NCBI RefSeq assembly: GCF_001889265.1
Contig: NZ_CP018151.1
Span: 1,922,001-1,986,000 of the forward strand
Origin: Microbacterium sp. 1.5R
GTDB taxonomy: Bacteria > Actinomycetota > Actinomycetes > Actinomycetales > Microbacteriaceae
DNA: 64,000 nucleotides
Reading direction: 5' to 3'
Every line of letters begins with the position of its first letter. The stretch's first letter is position 1. Shown here one piece after another: positions 51,259 to 58,782 of this stretch. The position numbers and the translations under genes were made by a program. The notes below the pieces were generated by a model that was not told where the DNA came from, did no database searches, and saw only the letters and a list, made by a program, of their open reading frames with translations.

Positions 51259-52895
51259 ACGGTCGCCTCATCCATCAGGTCGGCCAGTGCGCTGGCGATC
51301 GTGTCGGGTTCGCGTTTGGCGAGGTCGTCGATCTCCCGGCGACGGCGCTCGACCAGCACCTTGTCGGGCTCGGGCTCATCGTCGAGATCAGCCGACGCGG
51401 ACGGCAGCAGCTTGGTCGGCGCCGGGGCGATGATCGCCTCGGCCTCCTTCAGCCCTCTGAGCGAGCGGAGCTTCTGCTCCTCGCTCTCGGTGACCGTCGC
51501 GAAGTACTCGATCGGTCCGTCTTCGGTGTACATCACCCGACGCTTCATCTTGCGGCGCACGACGAGGAAGACGATCAGGATGATCGCCGCGAGCAGGATC
51601 GCTCCGCCGATGATCGCAGAGCGCAGCAGCTCCTGCTGGAACTGCGCGTCGCGCTCGGCCTCCGCCGCCTGCAGCGCTGTCTGCGCCGCCGTCGCACCCG
51701 CCTGGTTGAACTCGACGAACTCGACGGCGATCTCGTCGCCGCGCTCGACATCGATCCCGGCCGCAGATGCCACGAGCGATTCGATCTGGTTCGCCGTCAC
51801 TCCGGTGACCGTCCCTCGGTTGAGCGCGATGCTGACGGTCTGCCGCGTCACCTCTCCGGCGGGGGTGATGGTCTTCTCCGTCGACTTGTTGACGGCGTTG
51901 TTGCGAGAGGTCTCCTCGAACTCATAGGCGCCGGTCCCCTCGGCGTTGTTGGGAACCGCGATGTTGTCGGGGCCGAGCACGCCGGCACCTCCGCCCTCGC
52001 CGCCGTTGTAGGTCTCGGTCTTGGTCTGCTCCGATGCGCTCAGCTCGCCCTCGGGGGCCGAGTACGTCTCGTCCATGCGCTCGGATGTGGAGTTCGCGAC
52101 ATCGGCCGATACCGTCACCGTCGCGTTGCCGGGCCCGACGATCGTCTCGAGCATCTTGCTGACGGATGCCGCGACCTTGGCCTCATGCTCCGTCGCCTGC
52201 TTCGAGGAGTTCCCGGTGAGCCCGGTGCCGACCGCCGAGAGCACGCGGCCGTCCTGATCGGTCACCGCGACGTCCTCCGGCGTCATCCCCGGCACGGCGG
52301 CGCTCGTGAGGTGCACGATCGCCTCGATCTTCTCGTCGCTGAGCCCTGAGCCGTTGCGGGTCTTCACGAACACGGATGCGGTCGGGCTCTGCTGCTCCGA
52401 GACGAAGACGCTCTCCTCCGGGATCGCCAGCTGCACCGACGCCGTCGAGATCCCCTCCATCGCGCCGATCGTGCTGGCCAGCTCGCCCTCGATGGCACGC
52501 TTGTAGGTCACCGACTGCTGGAATTCACTCGCCGTCACACCCATCTCGTCGAGCAGGGTGTAGCCCTCGCTGGTGTCGCCGGGCAGCCCGGCGGATGCCG
52601 CCGCGAGACGCTGCGGATAGACCTGGTCGTCGGGAACGAGGATCGTCGCGCCTCCCTCGGCGAGCTCGTAGGTCACGCCTGCCGACTTCAGCTGCTCGAC
52701 GACGGCCGACGCGTCGCCGGCGCTCAGGCCGGTGAAGAGCGGGCTCATCTGCGGCTTGGTGAGCCACGCGCCGAGGGCGATGGCGCCCATCACGAGCAGC
52801 GCGACACCGATGATGGCGATCGTGCGCTGTGCGAGGGAGAATCCTGAGACGACCTGCTTGGCGCGGTCGTAGTAGGTCGTGAGCATCTTGGGCAT
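51255..52895 (-). CDS. fliF: Flagellar MS-ring protein FliF
   Basis: The 546-residue protein has two transmembrane helices (TIAIIGVALLVMGAIALGAWLT and IIGGAILLAAIILIVFLVVRRKM) around a large periplasm-side domain with YscJ-like sequence (LSAGDASAVVEQLKSAGVTYELAEGGATILVP) and a FliG-binding C-terminus (VLVERRRREIDDLAKREPDTIASALADLM). It is the assembly base of the flagellum. Confidence 0.96.
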   Translation of the reverse strand: MPKMLTTYYDRAKQVVSGFSLAQRTIAIIGVALLVMGAIALGAWLTKPQMSPLFTGLSAGDASAVVEQLKSAGVTYELAEGGATILVPDDQVYPQRLAAASAGLPGDTSEGYTLLDEMGVTASEFQQSVTYKRAIEGELASTIGAMEGISTASVQLAIPEESVFVSEQQSPTASVFVKTRNGSGLSDEKIEAIVHLTSAAVPGMTPEDVAVTDQDGRVLSAVGTGLTGNSSKQATEHEAKVAASVSKMLETIVGPGNATVTVSADVANSTSERMDETYSAPEGELSASEQTKTETYNGGEGGGAGVLGPDNIAVPNNAEGTGAYEFEETSRNNAVNKSTEKTITPAGEVTRQTVSIALNRGTVTGVTANQIESLVASAAGIDVERGDEIAVEFVEFNQAGATAAQTALQAAEAERDAQFQQELLRSAIIGGAILLAAIILIVFLVVRRKMKRRVMYTEDGPIEYFATVTESEEQKLRSLRGLKEAEAIIAPAPTKLLPSASADLDDEPEPDKVLVERRRREIDDLAKREPDTIASALADLMDEATV

Positions 52896-52897
52896 CG

Positions 52898-53215
52898 TCA
52901 GGCCTGCATCCTCATGATCTCGTTGAACGCCGAGACGCTGCGGTCACGCACTGCCACCACCAGGTCGAGCGTCACCGAGGCGCGCGTCGACGCGATCATC
53001 GCCTGATGGATGTCCTGCAGGTCTCCCGTGACCGCCTGCACCGCGAGCTCGTTCGACGTCGACTGCAGCTGCTGCAGGTTCTCCATCGCCCCCGAGAGCG
53101 TCGTGGCGAAGGCGTTTCCGGAGGCAGGAGCACTGGTCGCGTCCGGGCCCGTCTCGAAGCTGAGCGTCGAGAGCGGCGCGACACCGGAGGCGCCGATGGC
53201 CTCGATGCCCGACAT
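52898..53215 (-). CDS. fliE: Flagellar basal-body protein FliE
   Basis: The 105-residue protein shows FliE C-terminal conservation: NELAVQAVTGDLQDIHQAMIASTRASVTLDLVVAVRDRSVSAFNEIMRMQ. It joins the MS-ring to the rod. Start overlaps flgC by one base. Confidence 0.93.
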   Translation of the reverse strand: MSGIEAIGASGVAPLSTLSFETGPDATSAPASGNAFATTLSGAMENLQQLQSTSNELAVQAVTGDLQDIHQAMIASTRASVTLDLVVAVRDRSVSAFNEIMRMQA

Positions 53216-53607
53216 CAGTTGCGGCCGATCTGCAGCGCTGCCTCGTAGGTCGTCTTCGCCCGGTCGACGACAGCGGCGTTCGCCTCGTATCCGCGCTGAG
53301 CGAGGATCAGCATGCTCATCTGGTCGCCGAGCTCGACGTTCGGGTACTGCACGTAGCCGTCCTCGTTCGCATAGGGGTGCTCGGGGTCGTACACGAGCTT
53401 CGCGTCGGCCTCGGATTCGACCACGCCGGCGACGTACACGCCCGGGCTGTCGGTGCCGGCCTGCACGGTCACGAACTTCTCCCGAAACGCCTCCTGGCCT
53501 GCGGGTGTCGCGGTGTTCACGTTGGCGATGTTGTCGCTGAGCGCGTCGAGCCACTTGCGGTGCGCGGTCAGGCCGGTGCCGGCGATGCCGATCGCGTCGA
53601 AGGTCAT
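53215..53607 (-). CDS. flgC: Flagellar proximal rod protein FlgC
   Basis: The 130-residue protein has the rod N-terminus FDAIGIAGTGLTAHRKWLDALSDNIANVNTATPAGQEAFREK, YVAGVVE, and the C-terminal YPNVELGDQMSMLILAQRGYEANAAVVDRAKTTYEAALQIGR. Part of the proximal rod with FlgB. Overlaps flgB by ATGA. Confidence 0.95.
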   Translation of the reverse strand: MTFDAIGIAGTGLTAHRKWLDALSDNIANVNTATPAGQEAFREKFVTVQAGTDSPGVYVAGVVESEADAKLVYDPEHPYANEDGYVQYPNVELGDQMSMLILAQRGYEANAAVVDRAKTTYEAALQIGRN

Positions 53608-53951
53608 GCGGAGGCCTGCCCGATCGCCTTGGTGATCGAGGCCGCCTGACCGCCGATCGCCTGACTCGCGAACTGGAAACGCAGCACGGTGTCGATGTTC
53701 GAGAGCGTCTCGGTGTCGAGGTTGACGTTGTTGCCGTTCAGCCTGGTCGGCTCGAGCGACCGCTCGACCGTCGCGGCGACGCTTCCGGAGCCGCCCTGGA
53801 CGGCAGAACGGAGTTCATCCTCGAACCGCACGCGCTGGGCCTGGTAGCCCGGCGTGTTGACGTTGGCGATGTTCTCAGCGATCGAGCGTTGGCGCAGGGC
53901 CAGCCCGTCGAGCGCGCTGATGAGCGCAGAGGACGTGACGGATTCGAGCAC
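53604..53951 (-). CDS. flgB: Flagellar proximal rod protein FlgB
   Basis: The 115-residue protein has the rod-protein N-terminus SALISALDGLALRQRSIAENIANVNTPGYQAQRVRFEDELRSAV and a helical C-terminus. GTG start after CGGAG. It heads the flgB-flgC-fliE-fliF-fliG operon behind a FliA-type promoter and a leader shared with fliP and fliH. Confidence 0.95.
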   Translation of the reverse strand: MLESVTSSALISALDGLALRQRSIAENIANVNTPGYQAQRVRFEDELRSAVQGGSGSVAATVERSLEPTRLNGNNVNLDTETLSNIDTVLRFQFASQAIGGQAASITKAIGQASA

Positions 53952-54023
53952 GGGGGCACTCCGGGATGTTGGTGGAGAGGCCGATCCCTGGCCAATCGTC
54001 GAGCGATCCGTGCTCTGTGCCGA
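53952..54023 (-). promoter_or_regulatory. Double GGA-hairpin leader of flgB
   Basis: GAGC-ACGGATC-GCTC (54001-54015) is followed by GGCC-AGGGATC-GGCC (53979-53993). The loops carry ACGGA and AGGGA, both A(N)GGA. CGGAG near the GTG is a third GGA. The leader is 71 nt, equal in length to the fliP leader. Confidence 0.6.
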
Positions 54024-54052
54024 CTATCGCGACACCCGGGCATCCATGTAAC
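54024..54052 (-). promoter_or_regulatory. FliA/WhiG-type promoter of flgBC-fliEFG
   Basis: GTTAC-N16-CGCGATAG on the minus strand, overlapping the very end of the fliT-like gene upstream. Confidence 0.75.
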
Positions 54053-54060
54053 CGCTGTGC

Positions 54061-54339
54061 TCAACCCTCGACGTCGAGATATGCCGGCACATTCTGGGTG
54101 GAGGTCGGCACGCGCCGCAGTGCGGCGATCTCGCGAGCCACATTGGCGCGCGATGTGACGAGTCCGCCGATCATGAGCTGCTGCCGCGCGAGCACGGCTT
54201 CGGCACGCTCGCGCAGCTCCTCGGGGACGGGGCCGTCCGGCGCCTCGAAAGACTGCTCGTCGAGGTGCTCGTCGGCGGCGTCGAGGGCGCGCTCGAACTG
54301 GTCGAGCACCGTCAGCCAGGCCGAGAGAGTGTCGGGCAC
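54061..54339 (-). CDS. Small helical protein after fliS, FliT-like by position
   Basis: The 92-residue all-helical protein (LSAWLTVLDQFERALDAADEHLDEQSF..., RERAEAVLARQQLMIGGLVTSRANVAREIAALRR) sits 6 bases after fliS. FliT, the FliD export chaperone, occupies this place in many clusters and is also a small helical protein. I do not see enough sequence identity to call it outright. Confidence 0.65.
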   Translation of the reverse strand: MPDTLSAWLTVLDQFERALDAADEHLDEQSFEAPDGPVPEELRERAEAVLARQQLMIGGLVTSRANVAREIAALRRVPTSTQNVPAYLDVEG

Positions 54340-54345
54340 GGTCGC

Positions 54346-54759
54346 TCAGGCCAGGGCCGTGATGGGGGTCTGCGCGGTCGACGAGACCGCGGCAGCCGCC
54401 GCATGCCACGCTTCGCGGAGCGGCACGACGAGAGCTCGGCATTCCGCGGTGGCCGCGCGGTCTCGAGCGATGTTGGCGGTGATCAGGCGTCCCGTGAGGT
54501 AGGTGTACACGCCGTGCAGCTCTGCGGAGCCGTCCCACTCATCGGTGAGCGAGCCGTTGAGCTCGGCGACGATCTGCTGCGCGTGCACGAGGTGGTTCCC
54601 CGCAGCCGCCCAATCCCCCGCTTCCTGGCAGGCGTCCGCGCGCTCGATGTCGACCAGGAGGCGGTCGTAGAGCAACACGAGAAGGCGCTCAGGCGTGGCG
54701 GAGGCCACCTGCTGCTCCAGATACTGCTGCTTGGCCCGGTCGAGTGAGGTGAGTGCCAT
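54346..54759 (-). CDS. fliS: Flagellin export chaperone FliS
   Basis: The 137-residue four-helix protein starts with QQYLEQQVASATPERLLVLLYDRLLVDIERA, the FliS signature (Y-x-x-A-x-P-x-x-L-x-x-x-L-Y-D), and continues with YTYLTGRLITANIARD. It prevents early flagellin assembly. 41 bp after fliD. Confidence 0.93.
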   Translation of the reverse strand: MALTSLDRAKQQYLEQQVASATPERLLVLLYDRLLVDIERADACQEAGDWAAAGNHLVHAQQIVAELNGSLTDEWDGSAELHGVYTYLTGRLITANIARDRAATAECRALVVPLREAWHAAAAAVSSTAQTPITALA

Positions 54760-54800
54760 GAGTACGTGCTCCGATGCGATGCGATGTCACGAGGACGAGG

Positions 54801-56162
54801 TCAGGAATCCGACGGGGTGAGTCCGGCGAGCTGGCTGGTCAGCCACGACGATTGCGACTGCAGCTTCGAGAGCTGCACCTCGAGCTGCGCGTACGTGCGT
54901 TCGAGGGTGGCGCGGCGCTGTTCGAGCCGGATGTCCCAGCGCTCGACCTGGGTCTTGAGCGTCTTGACCTCGTCCTCCTGGCCGGTGATGCGCTTGGTCA
55001 GGAGGCCGTCGTACTTGTCGGAGTACTGGGTCGTCACGTCCTGCACCCGCGCCGAGACCGCCGAGAACAGCTCCTGCGTGCCCTCCGGGTCTTCTGCGAG
55101 AGCGGCGGCGAACTTCTCGGCGTCGAACGAGAGCACGCCCTTGTCGCTGACGGTGATGCCGATCGTCGAGGGCGAGATGCCGTCGATCGGATGCTGCACG
55201 GCGGTCGCCAGCGCGCCGCGAAGGTTTCGCACCGTGCTGTCGCCGGTGAAGACGCCGAGGGTCGTGGTCTCGCCGACCTCGCCGATGGTCGCCTTCGAGC
55301 CGTTGTCGATGCGCACCAGCAGCGCGGCGATCTCCTTGACGAACGCCTCCGCCGTCGAGCTCTGCTTCTTCGCATCGCGTGCGACGGTCACGGTGACGGG
55401 GTCGGCACTGGCCTTCGTGACGGTGACCTCGATGCCCTCTCCGACGGTGATGGTGTTGCTCGCGCTGTTCAGGGTCTGCTCGGCGTCGGTGCCGGCGAAG
55501 AGGCGGATGCGGGCATCCGCGCCCTGGGTGAGCAGTGCGGCGCCGGGGGCGGCACCGAGGTCGACCGCGGTTCCGGCGGTGACCTCCGCCGCGGTGCCCC
55601 GGTTCAGGGTGAAGGCACCAGCCGCGCCCGTCTCGGCGGAGGTGAGCTGAATGCGCGAGAGCGGCTTGCCGTCGGCATCCGTTCCCGCGGGCACGACGGT
55701 CGCGCTCACACCGGCCTTCGACGCGTTGATCGCCTTCGCGAGGTCCTGCGGACCGGTGCCCAGCGGAGTGACCTCGACGGCTTCGCCGTCGGATCCCACG
55801 AGGGTGAAGGTGCCGCCCCACGCTGTTCCTCCTGCGGCAGCGGTGACGACGGAGTGCGCTGTGGCGACGGCATCCACCACGATGGCGGTCGAGAATGCGG
55901 TCGCCTTGCTGCCGGCGGTGATCGTGACCGTCTCGGACGACGAGGACGCGGTGAAGGATGCCAGAGAGCTGGGACCCGCGGCGGTCTTGGCCTTGTCGAC
56001 GAGCTCCTGCAGCGTCTTGTTCAGCGACTGCAGGTTGGTGATGACCGAGTTGCGGTCGGTGATCTTGTTCGTGATGAGCGTCTTCGGGATCGCCGAGACG
56101 TCCATGAGCGCCTTGATGAGCTCTTCGGTCTTGAGCCCTGATACCAGTCCGTCGAGTTTCAT
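54801..56162 (-). CDS. fliD: Flagellar filament cap protein FliD
   Basis: The 453-residue protein starts LDGLVSGLKTEELIKALMDVSAIPKTLI with a typical FliD coiled coil (LQSLNKTLQELVDKAKTAA), has Ala/Thr-rich beta domains in the middle, and a C-terminal coiled coil (LKTQVERWDIRLEQRRATLERTYAQLEVQLSKLQSQSSWLTSQL). It caps the growing filament. Lies 102 bp downstream of the flagellin stop beyond a terminator and has no FliA-type box of its own, so read-through or another promoter must supply it. Confidence 0.93.
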   Translation of the reverse strand: MKLDGLVSGLKTEELIKALMDVSAIPKTLITNKITDRNSVITNLQSLNKTLQELVDKAKTAAGPSSLASFTASSSSETVTITAGSKATAFSTAIVVDAVATAHSVVTAAAGGTAWGGTFTLVGSDGEAVEVTPLGTGPQDLAKAINASKAGVSATVVPAGTDADGKPLSRIQLTSAETGAAGAFTLNRGTAAEVTAGTAVDLGAAPGAALLTQGADARIRLFAGTDAEQTLNSASNTITVGEGIEVTVTKASADPVTVTVARDAKKQSSTAEAFVKEIAALLVRIDNGSKATIGEVGETTTLGVFTGDSTVRNLRGALATAVQHPIDGISPSTIGITVSDKGVLSFDAEKFAAALAEDPEGTQELFSAVSARVQDVTTQYSDKYDGLLTKRITGQEDEVKTLKTQVERWDIRLEQRRATLERTYAQLEVQLSKLQSQSSWLTSQLAGLTPSDS

Positions 56163-56200
56163 CCCGGTCGTCTTCCGTGCGTTGCGGTCAAGGGTGTCCT

Positions 56201-56245
56201 ACAGGAAGGCGCCCGGGCGGAGGTGACTCCGCCCGGGCGCCCTGT
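56201..56245 (-). terminator. Flagellin terminator
   Basis: A perfect 15-bp stem (56208-56222 with 56227-56241) with a GTGA loop is extended by ACAGG/CCTGT beyond a small bulge. No T run follows, which may allow partial read-through into fliD. Confidence 0.75.
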
Positions 56246-56264
56246 GCGCCTCAGGCGCAGCGAC

Positions 56265-57089
56265 TCAACGGAGAAGCTGCAGGACGCCCTGGCCCGACTG
56301 GTTCGCCTGAGCGAGCATGGCGGTGCCGGCCTGCTGCAGGATGTTCGAGGCGGTGTACTTGACCATCTCGGCGGCCATGTCGGTGTCCGCGATGCGGCTC
56401 TTCGCTGCGGCGAGGTTCTCGGCCGAGACCTGCAGCGAGTTGATCGTCGACTCGAAGCGGTTCTGCACCGCACCGAGACCCGCACGAGCGGTCGAGACGG
56501 CGGTGATCTCGTCATCGATCGCGCCGATCGAGGTGAGTGCGTTGGCCGCGGTGTCGACCGTCAGAGCGCCGATCGTGGCGCCCAGGCCCGAGAAGTCGGT
56601 CAGCGTGACGCCGATCTGGTCCTCGGCGGCCTCGGAGCCTGCGCCGACCTGGAACGTCAGGGTGTTCGCGCTGTCGAGCAGCTTGATCCCGTTGAAGTTC
56701 GTGCTGGCGGCGACGCGGGTGAGCTCCTCGCCCAGCGAGTCGATCTCGGTCTTGATGGCGTCGCGCGACTCGGTGTTGTTCGAGTCGTTGCCGGCCTGGA
56801 CCGCGAGGTCGCGGACACGCTGCAGGATCGAGTGGACCTCGGTGAGCGCGCCTTCTGCGGTCTGGATGACCGAGATGCCGTCCTGAGCGTTGCGGGCTGC
56901 GACGTTCAGACCGTTGACCTGCGAACGCAGGCCCTCGGAGATGGCGAGGCCGGCGGCGTCATCGGCTGCACGGTTGATGCGCAGACCGCTCGAGAGCTTC
57001 TCGAGCGACTTCGAGACGTCGTTCTGGTTGACAGAGAGGTTGCGGTACGCGTTGAGTGCACCGACGTTGGTTGCGATCTGAAGACCCAT
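56265..57089 (-). CDS. fliC: Flagellin
   Basis: The 274-residue flagellin has conserved D0/D1 ends: MGLQIATNVGALNAYRNLSVNQNDVSKSLEKLSSGLRINRAADDAAGLAISE and the C-terminal RIADTDMAAEMVKYTASNILQQAGTAMLAQANQSGQGVLQLLR. The variable outer domains are almost absent, so it is a minimal flagellin. GGAGG lies 8 bases before the ATG within ACGGAGG, and the leader carries a GGA hairpin, both predicted CsrA sites. Confidence 0.97.
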   Translation of the reverse strand: MGLQIATNVGALNAYRNLSVNQNDVSKSLEKLSSGLRINRAADDAAGLAISEGLRSQVNGLNVAARNAQDGISVIQTAEGALTEVHSILQRVRDLAVQAGNDSNNTESRDAIKTEIDSLGEELTRVAASTNFNGIKLLDSANTLTFQVGAGSEAAEDQIGVTLTDFSGLGATIGALTVDTAANALTSIGAIDDEITAVSTARAGLGAVQNRFESTINSLQVSAENLAAAKSRIADTDMAAEMVKYTASNILQQAGTAMLAQANQSGQGVLQLLR

Positions 57090-57122
57090 GAGAATTCCTC
57101 CGTGGTTATGGGGCTGGACGCG

Positions 57123-57138
57123 GGCCCATCCGTGGGCC
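57123..57138 (-). promoter_or_regulatory. GGA-hexaloop hairpin in the flagellin leader
   Basis: GGCCC-ACGGAT-GGGCC on the minus strand, a 5-bp stem with a hexaloop holding ACGGA, the classic CsrA high-affinity form. It starts within a few bases of the predicted transcript start. A second A(N)GGA (ACGGAGG) overlaps the ribosome site ~22 bases downstream. Confidence 0.65.
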
Positions 57139-57148
57139 TGCACAACCG

Positions 57149-57177
57149 ATATTCGCGACATCGGCCGCCGGCGTAAC
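57149..57177 (-). promoter_or_regulatory. FliA/WhiG-type promoter of fliC
   Basis: GTTAC (57173-57177), then TGTCGCGAATATC in place of TGTCGCGATAGT, 15-base spacing. It stands ~60 bases before the flagellin ATG. Confidence 0.72.
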
Positions 57178-57206
57178 CACGGATCCGGAAGATTCCACGG
57201 GTCGCG

Positions 57207-58064
57207 TCACACGGCGGCGAGGAGCTCGCTCGACCGGTCGCGGATCTCGGCGCGGACGGGCCCGAAGAGCGCCTCGAAGAACTCGGCCCTGGCCTTGGTC
57301 GATCGGTCTCCCGTCGTGCCGTTCTCCCAGGCCTCCATGGCCTCGCGCATCAGTTCGAGACCACGCGAGCGCAGCTTCGACACATAGGCATGACTGACGG
57401 CGAGCTCTTCGGCGATGTCCTTCACCATGCGGTCTTCGAGATAGATGCCGCGCACGACCTGCTGCATCGCCGTGGGCAGAGCGTCGATCACTCGGTTCAT
57501 CATCGCTCGCGTCTCGGACTGCTCGACGGCGTGCTCGGGGAGGATGACGCTGTCGGTGAGATCGACCGCCTGTCGGCCGGTCTCGGCATCGAAGTGCTCC
57601 TCGAAGCTGATCGCGGTGCGCACCATCTCGTCGAGCTTCATCATCTCCGAGACGACCTCGGCGGTGAGCCCCGACTCCCGCGCGAGCTCCGCCGTGCTCG
57701 CGGCTCGGCCGGTGCGGGCGAGCACCGTCTCGGCGGCGACTCTCACGCGCTCGATCTTGTCGCGTCCTCTCTCGCCGGCGGGGTCGGCGCGACGCATCTC
57801 CGACAGCATCGCCCAGTTGATCTGGCTGCTCGCGAACGCACCGAAAGGAATGCCCCGCGCGGCGTCATACGACATGGCCGCGCGGGCGAGGCCCAGGCGG
57901 GCGGCGGAGAGAAGGTCGTCCAGATCGACGTGCGTCGCCGACCGCGCCTTCTCCACAGCCAGGAAGGTGGCGAGCGGCATGTTGTCGCGTGCGAGTTTCT
58001 CGGGCGAAGCGGGGGCTTCCGGGTGCTGAGTGGAATCAGCGGAAACAGCAGAACTACTCAGCAA
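57207..58064 (-). CDS. FliA-like sigma factor (right end of flagellar cluster)
   Basis: The 285-residue sigma-70 family protein has region 2 (VDLDDLLSAARLGLARAAMSYDAARGIPFGAFASSQINWAMLSEMRRADPAGERGRDKI), region 3 (TAELARESGLTAEVVSEMM), and region 4 (LPTAMQQVVRGIYLEDRMVKDIAEELAVSHAYVSKLRSRGLELM). It is paralogous to the left-end sigma but loses the DELRSxDWxPR motif, which becomes LSEMRRADPAGERGR. TTG start with CGGAG upstream. One of the two paralogues must read the GTTAC/CGCGATAG promoters; the other may act elsewhere or earlier. Confidence 0.82.
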   Translation of the reverse strand: MLSSSAVSADSTQHPEAPASPEKLARDNMPLATFLAVEKARSATHVDLDDLLSAARLGLARAAMSYDAARGIPFGAFASSQINWAMLSEMRRADPAGERGRDKIERVRVAAETVLARTGRAASTAELARESGLTAEVVSEMMKLDEMVRTAISFEEHFDAETGRQAVDLTDSVILPEHAVEQSETRAMMNRVIDALPTAMQQVVRGIYLEDRMVKDIAEELAVSHAYVSKLRSRGLELMREAMEAWENGTTGDRSTKARAEFFEALFGPVRAEIRDRSSELLAAV

Positions 58065-58240
58065 TGTGACTCCGTGGCTAGAACAACTGTTTTACGAGTG
58101 AAGCTAGCACGAACAACACGTTTATGAGCAGAAAACGCGGAACTCGATCCTCGAGTCGTTCAGTTCTCCGGACCCGGTTCGCGGATTATCCCCGTCGCCC
58201 GGCGGTCTGTGAAGCCCTTATCCCGTCGCAGCGAGAACCG

Positions 58241-58612
58241 GTCTCATGGGCACCGTTCCCGAACCCCGGCGCTGAGGACGGCACGGACGTCTCGGTCAAG
58301 GTCGAGGCTTTCCCGCAGGTCTTCGCTGCCGGCATCGACCCCGCCATCTCCGAGGTCCTCGCCGTGGCACAGCGCCCCCTCGCAGCCCTTGCGTTCAGCG
58401 AGGCCACACCGGTCGCTGCATGGAAGACCAAGCCTGCCTTCGGCATCGTGTCCGCTGCCGACCACACCATCAACCCGGACGTCGAGCGCTTCGGCTACAC
58501 CCGCGGCAACTTCCGTCGCGTCATCGAACTCGACGCACCGTACCTCGTGATGCGCGCCCTCCCCCAGGACGTCATCCAGTTCATCGTCGAGGCGGCTGCC
58601 GAGGTCGTCTGA
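58241..58612 (+). pseudogene. C-terminal remnant of an alpha/beta hydrolase
   Basis: The translation DGTDVSVKVEAFPQVFAAGI, then AVAQRPLAALAFSEATPVAAWKTKPAFGIVSAADHTINPDVERF and FIVEAAAEVV matches only the last ~125 residues of haloperoxidase-like alpha/beta hydrolases. The nucleophile elbow and oxyanion region are missing. An ATG exists at 58124 but would add ~39 unrelated residues. The catalytic Asp of AADH is present and the final His region (DAPYLVMRALP) has lost the usual DASHAV histidine. Probably inactive relic at the edge of the flagellar cluster. Confidence 0.75.
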
Positions 58613-58616
58613 CCTC

Positions 58617-58655
58617 TCGAGGGCGGAGACGCCGTCCGGCGCTCTCCGCCCTCGA
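58617..58655. terminator. Hairpin after the hydrolase remnant
   Basis: TCGAGGGCGGAG (58617-58628) pairs perfectly with 58644-58655; an inner GCCG/CGGC stem extends it. It ends the remnant transcript and isolates the next operon. Confidence 0.7.
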
Positions 58656-58782
58656 ATGGTGCGACACCGCGCCCCACGGTCCTAGAATCGGGGCGACCCG
58701 CGCGTGCCGCGTTCGACACCTGCAGGAGGCGTCCGCCCGTTCAATCGGGTGGAATGAGTGGGACCAACGAAAGAAGGCGATC

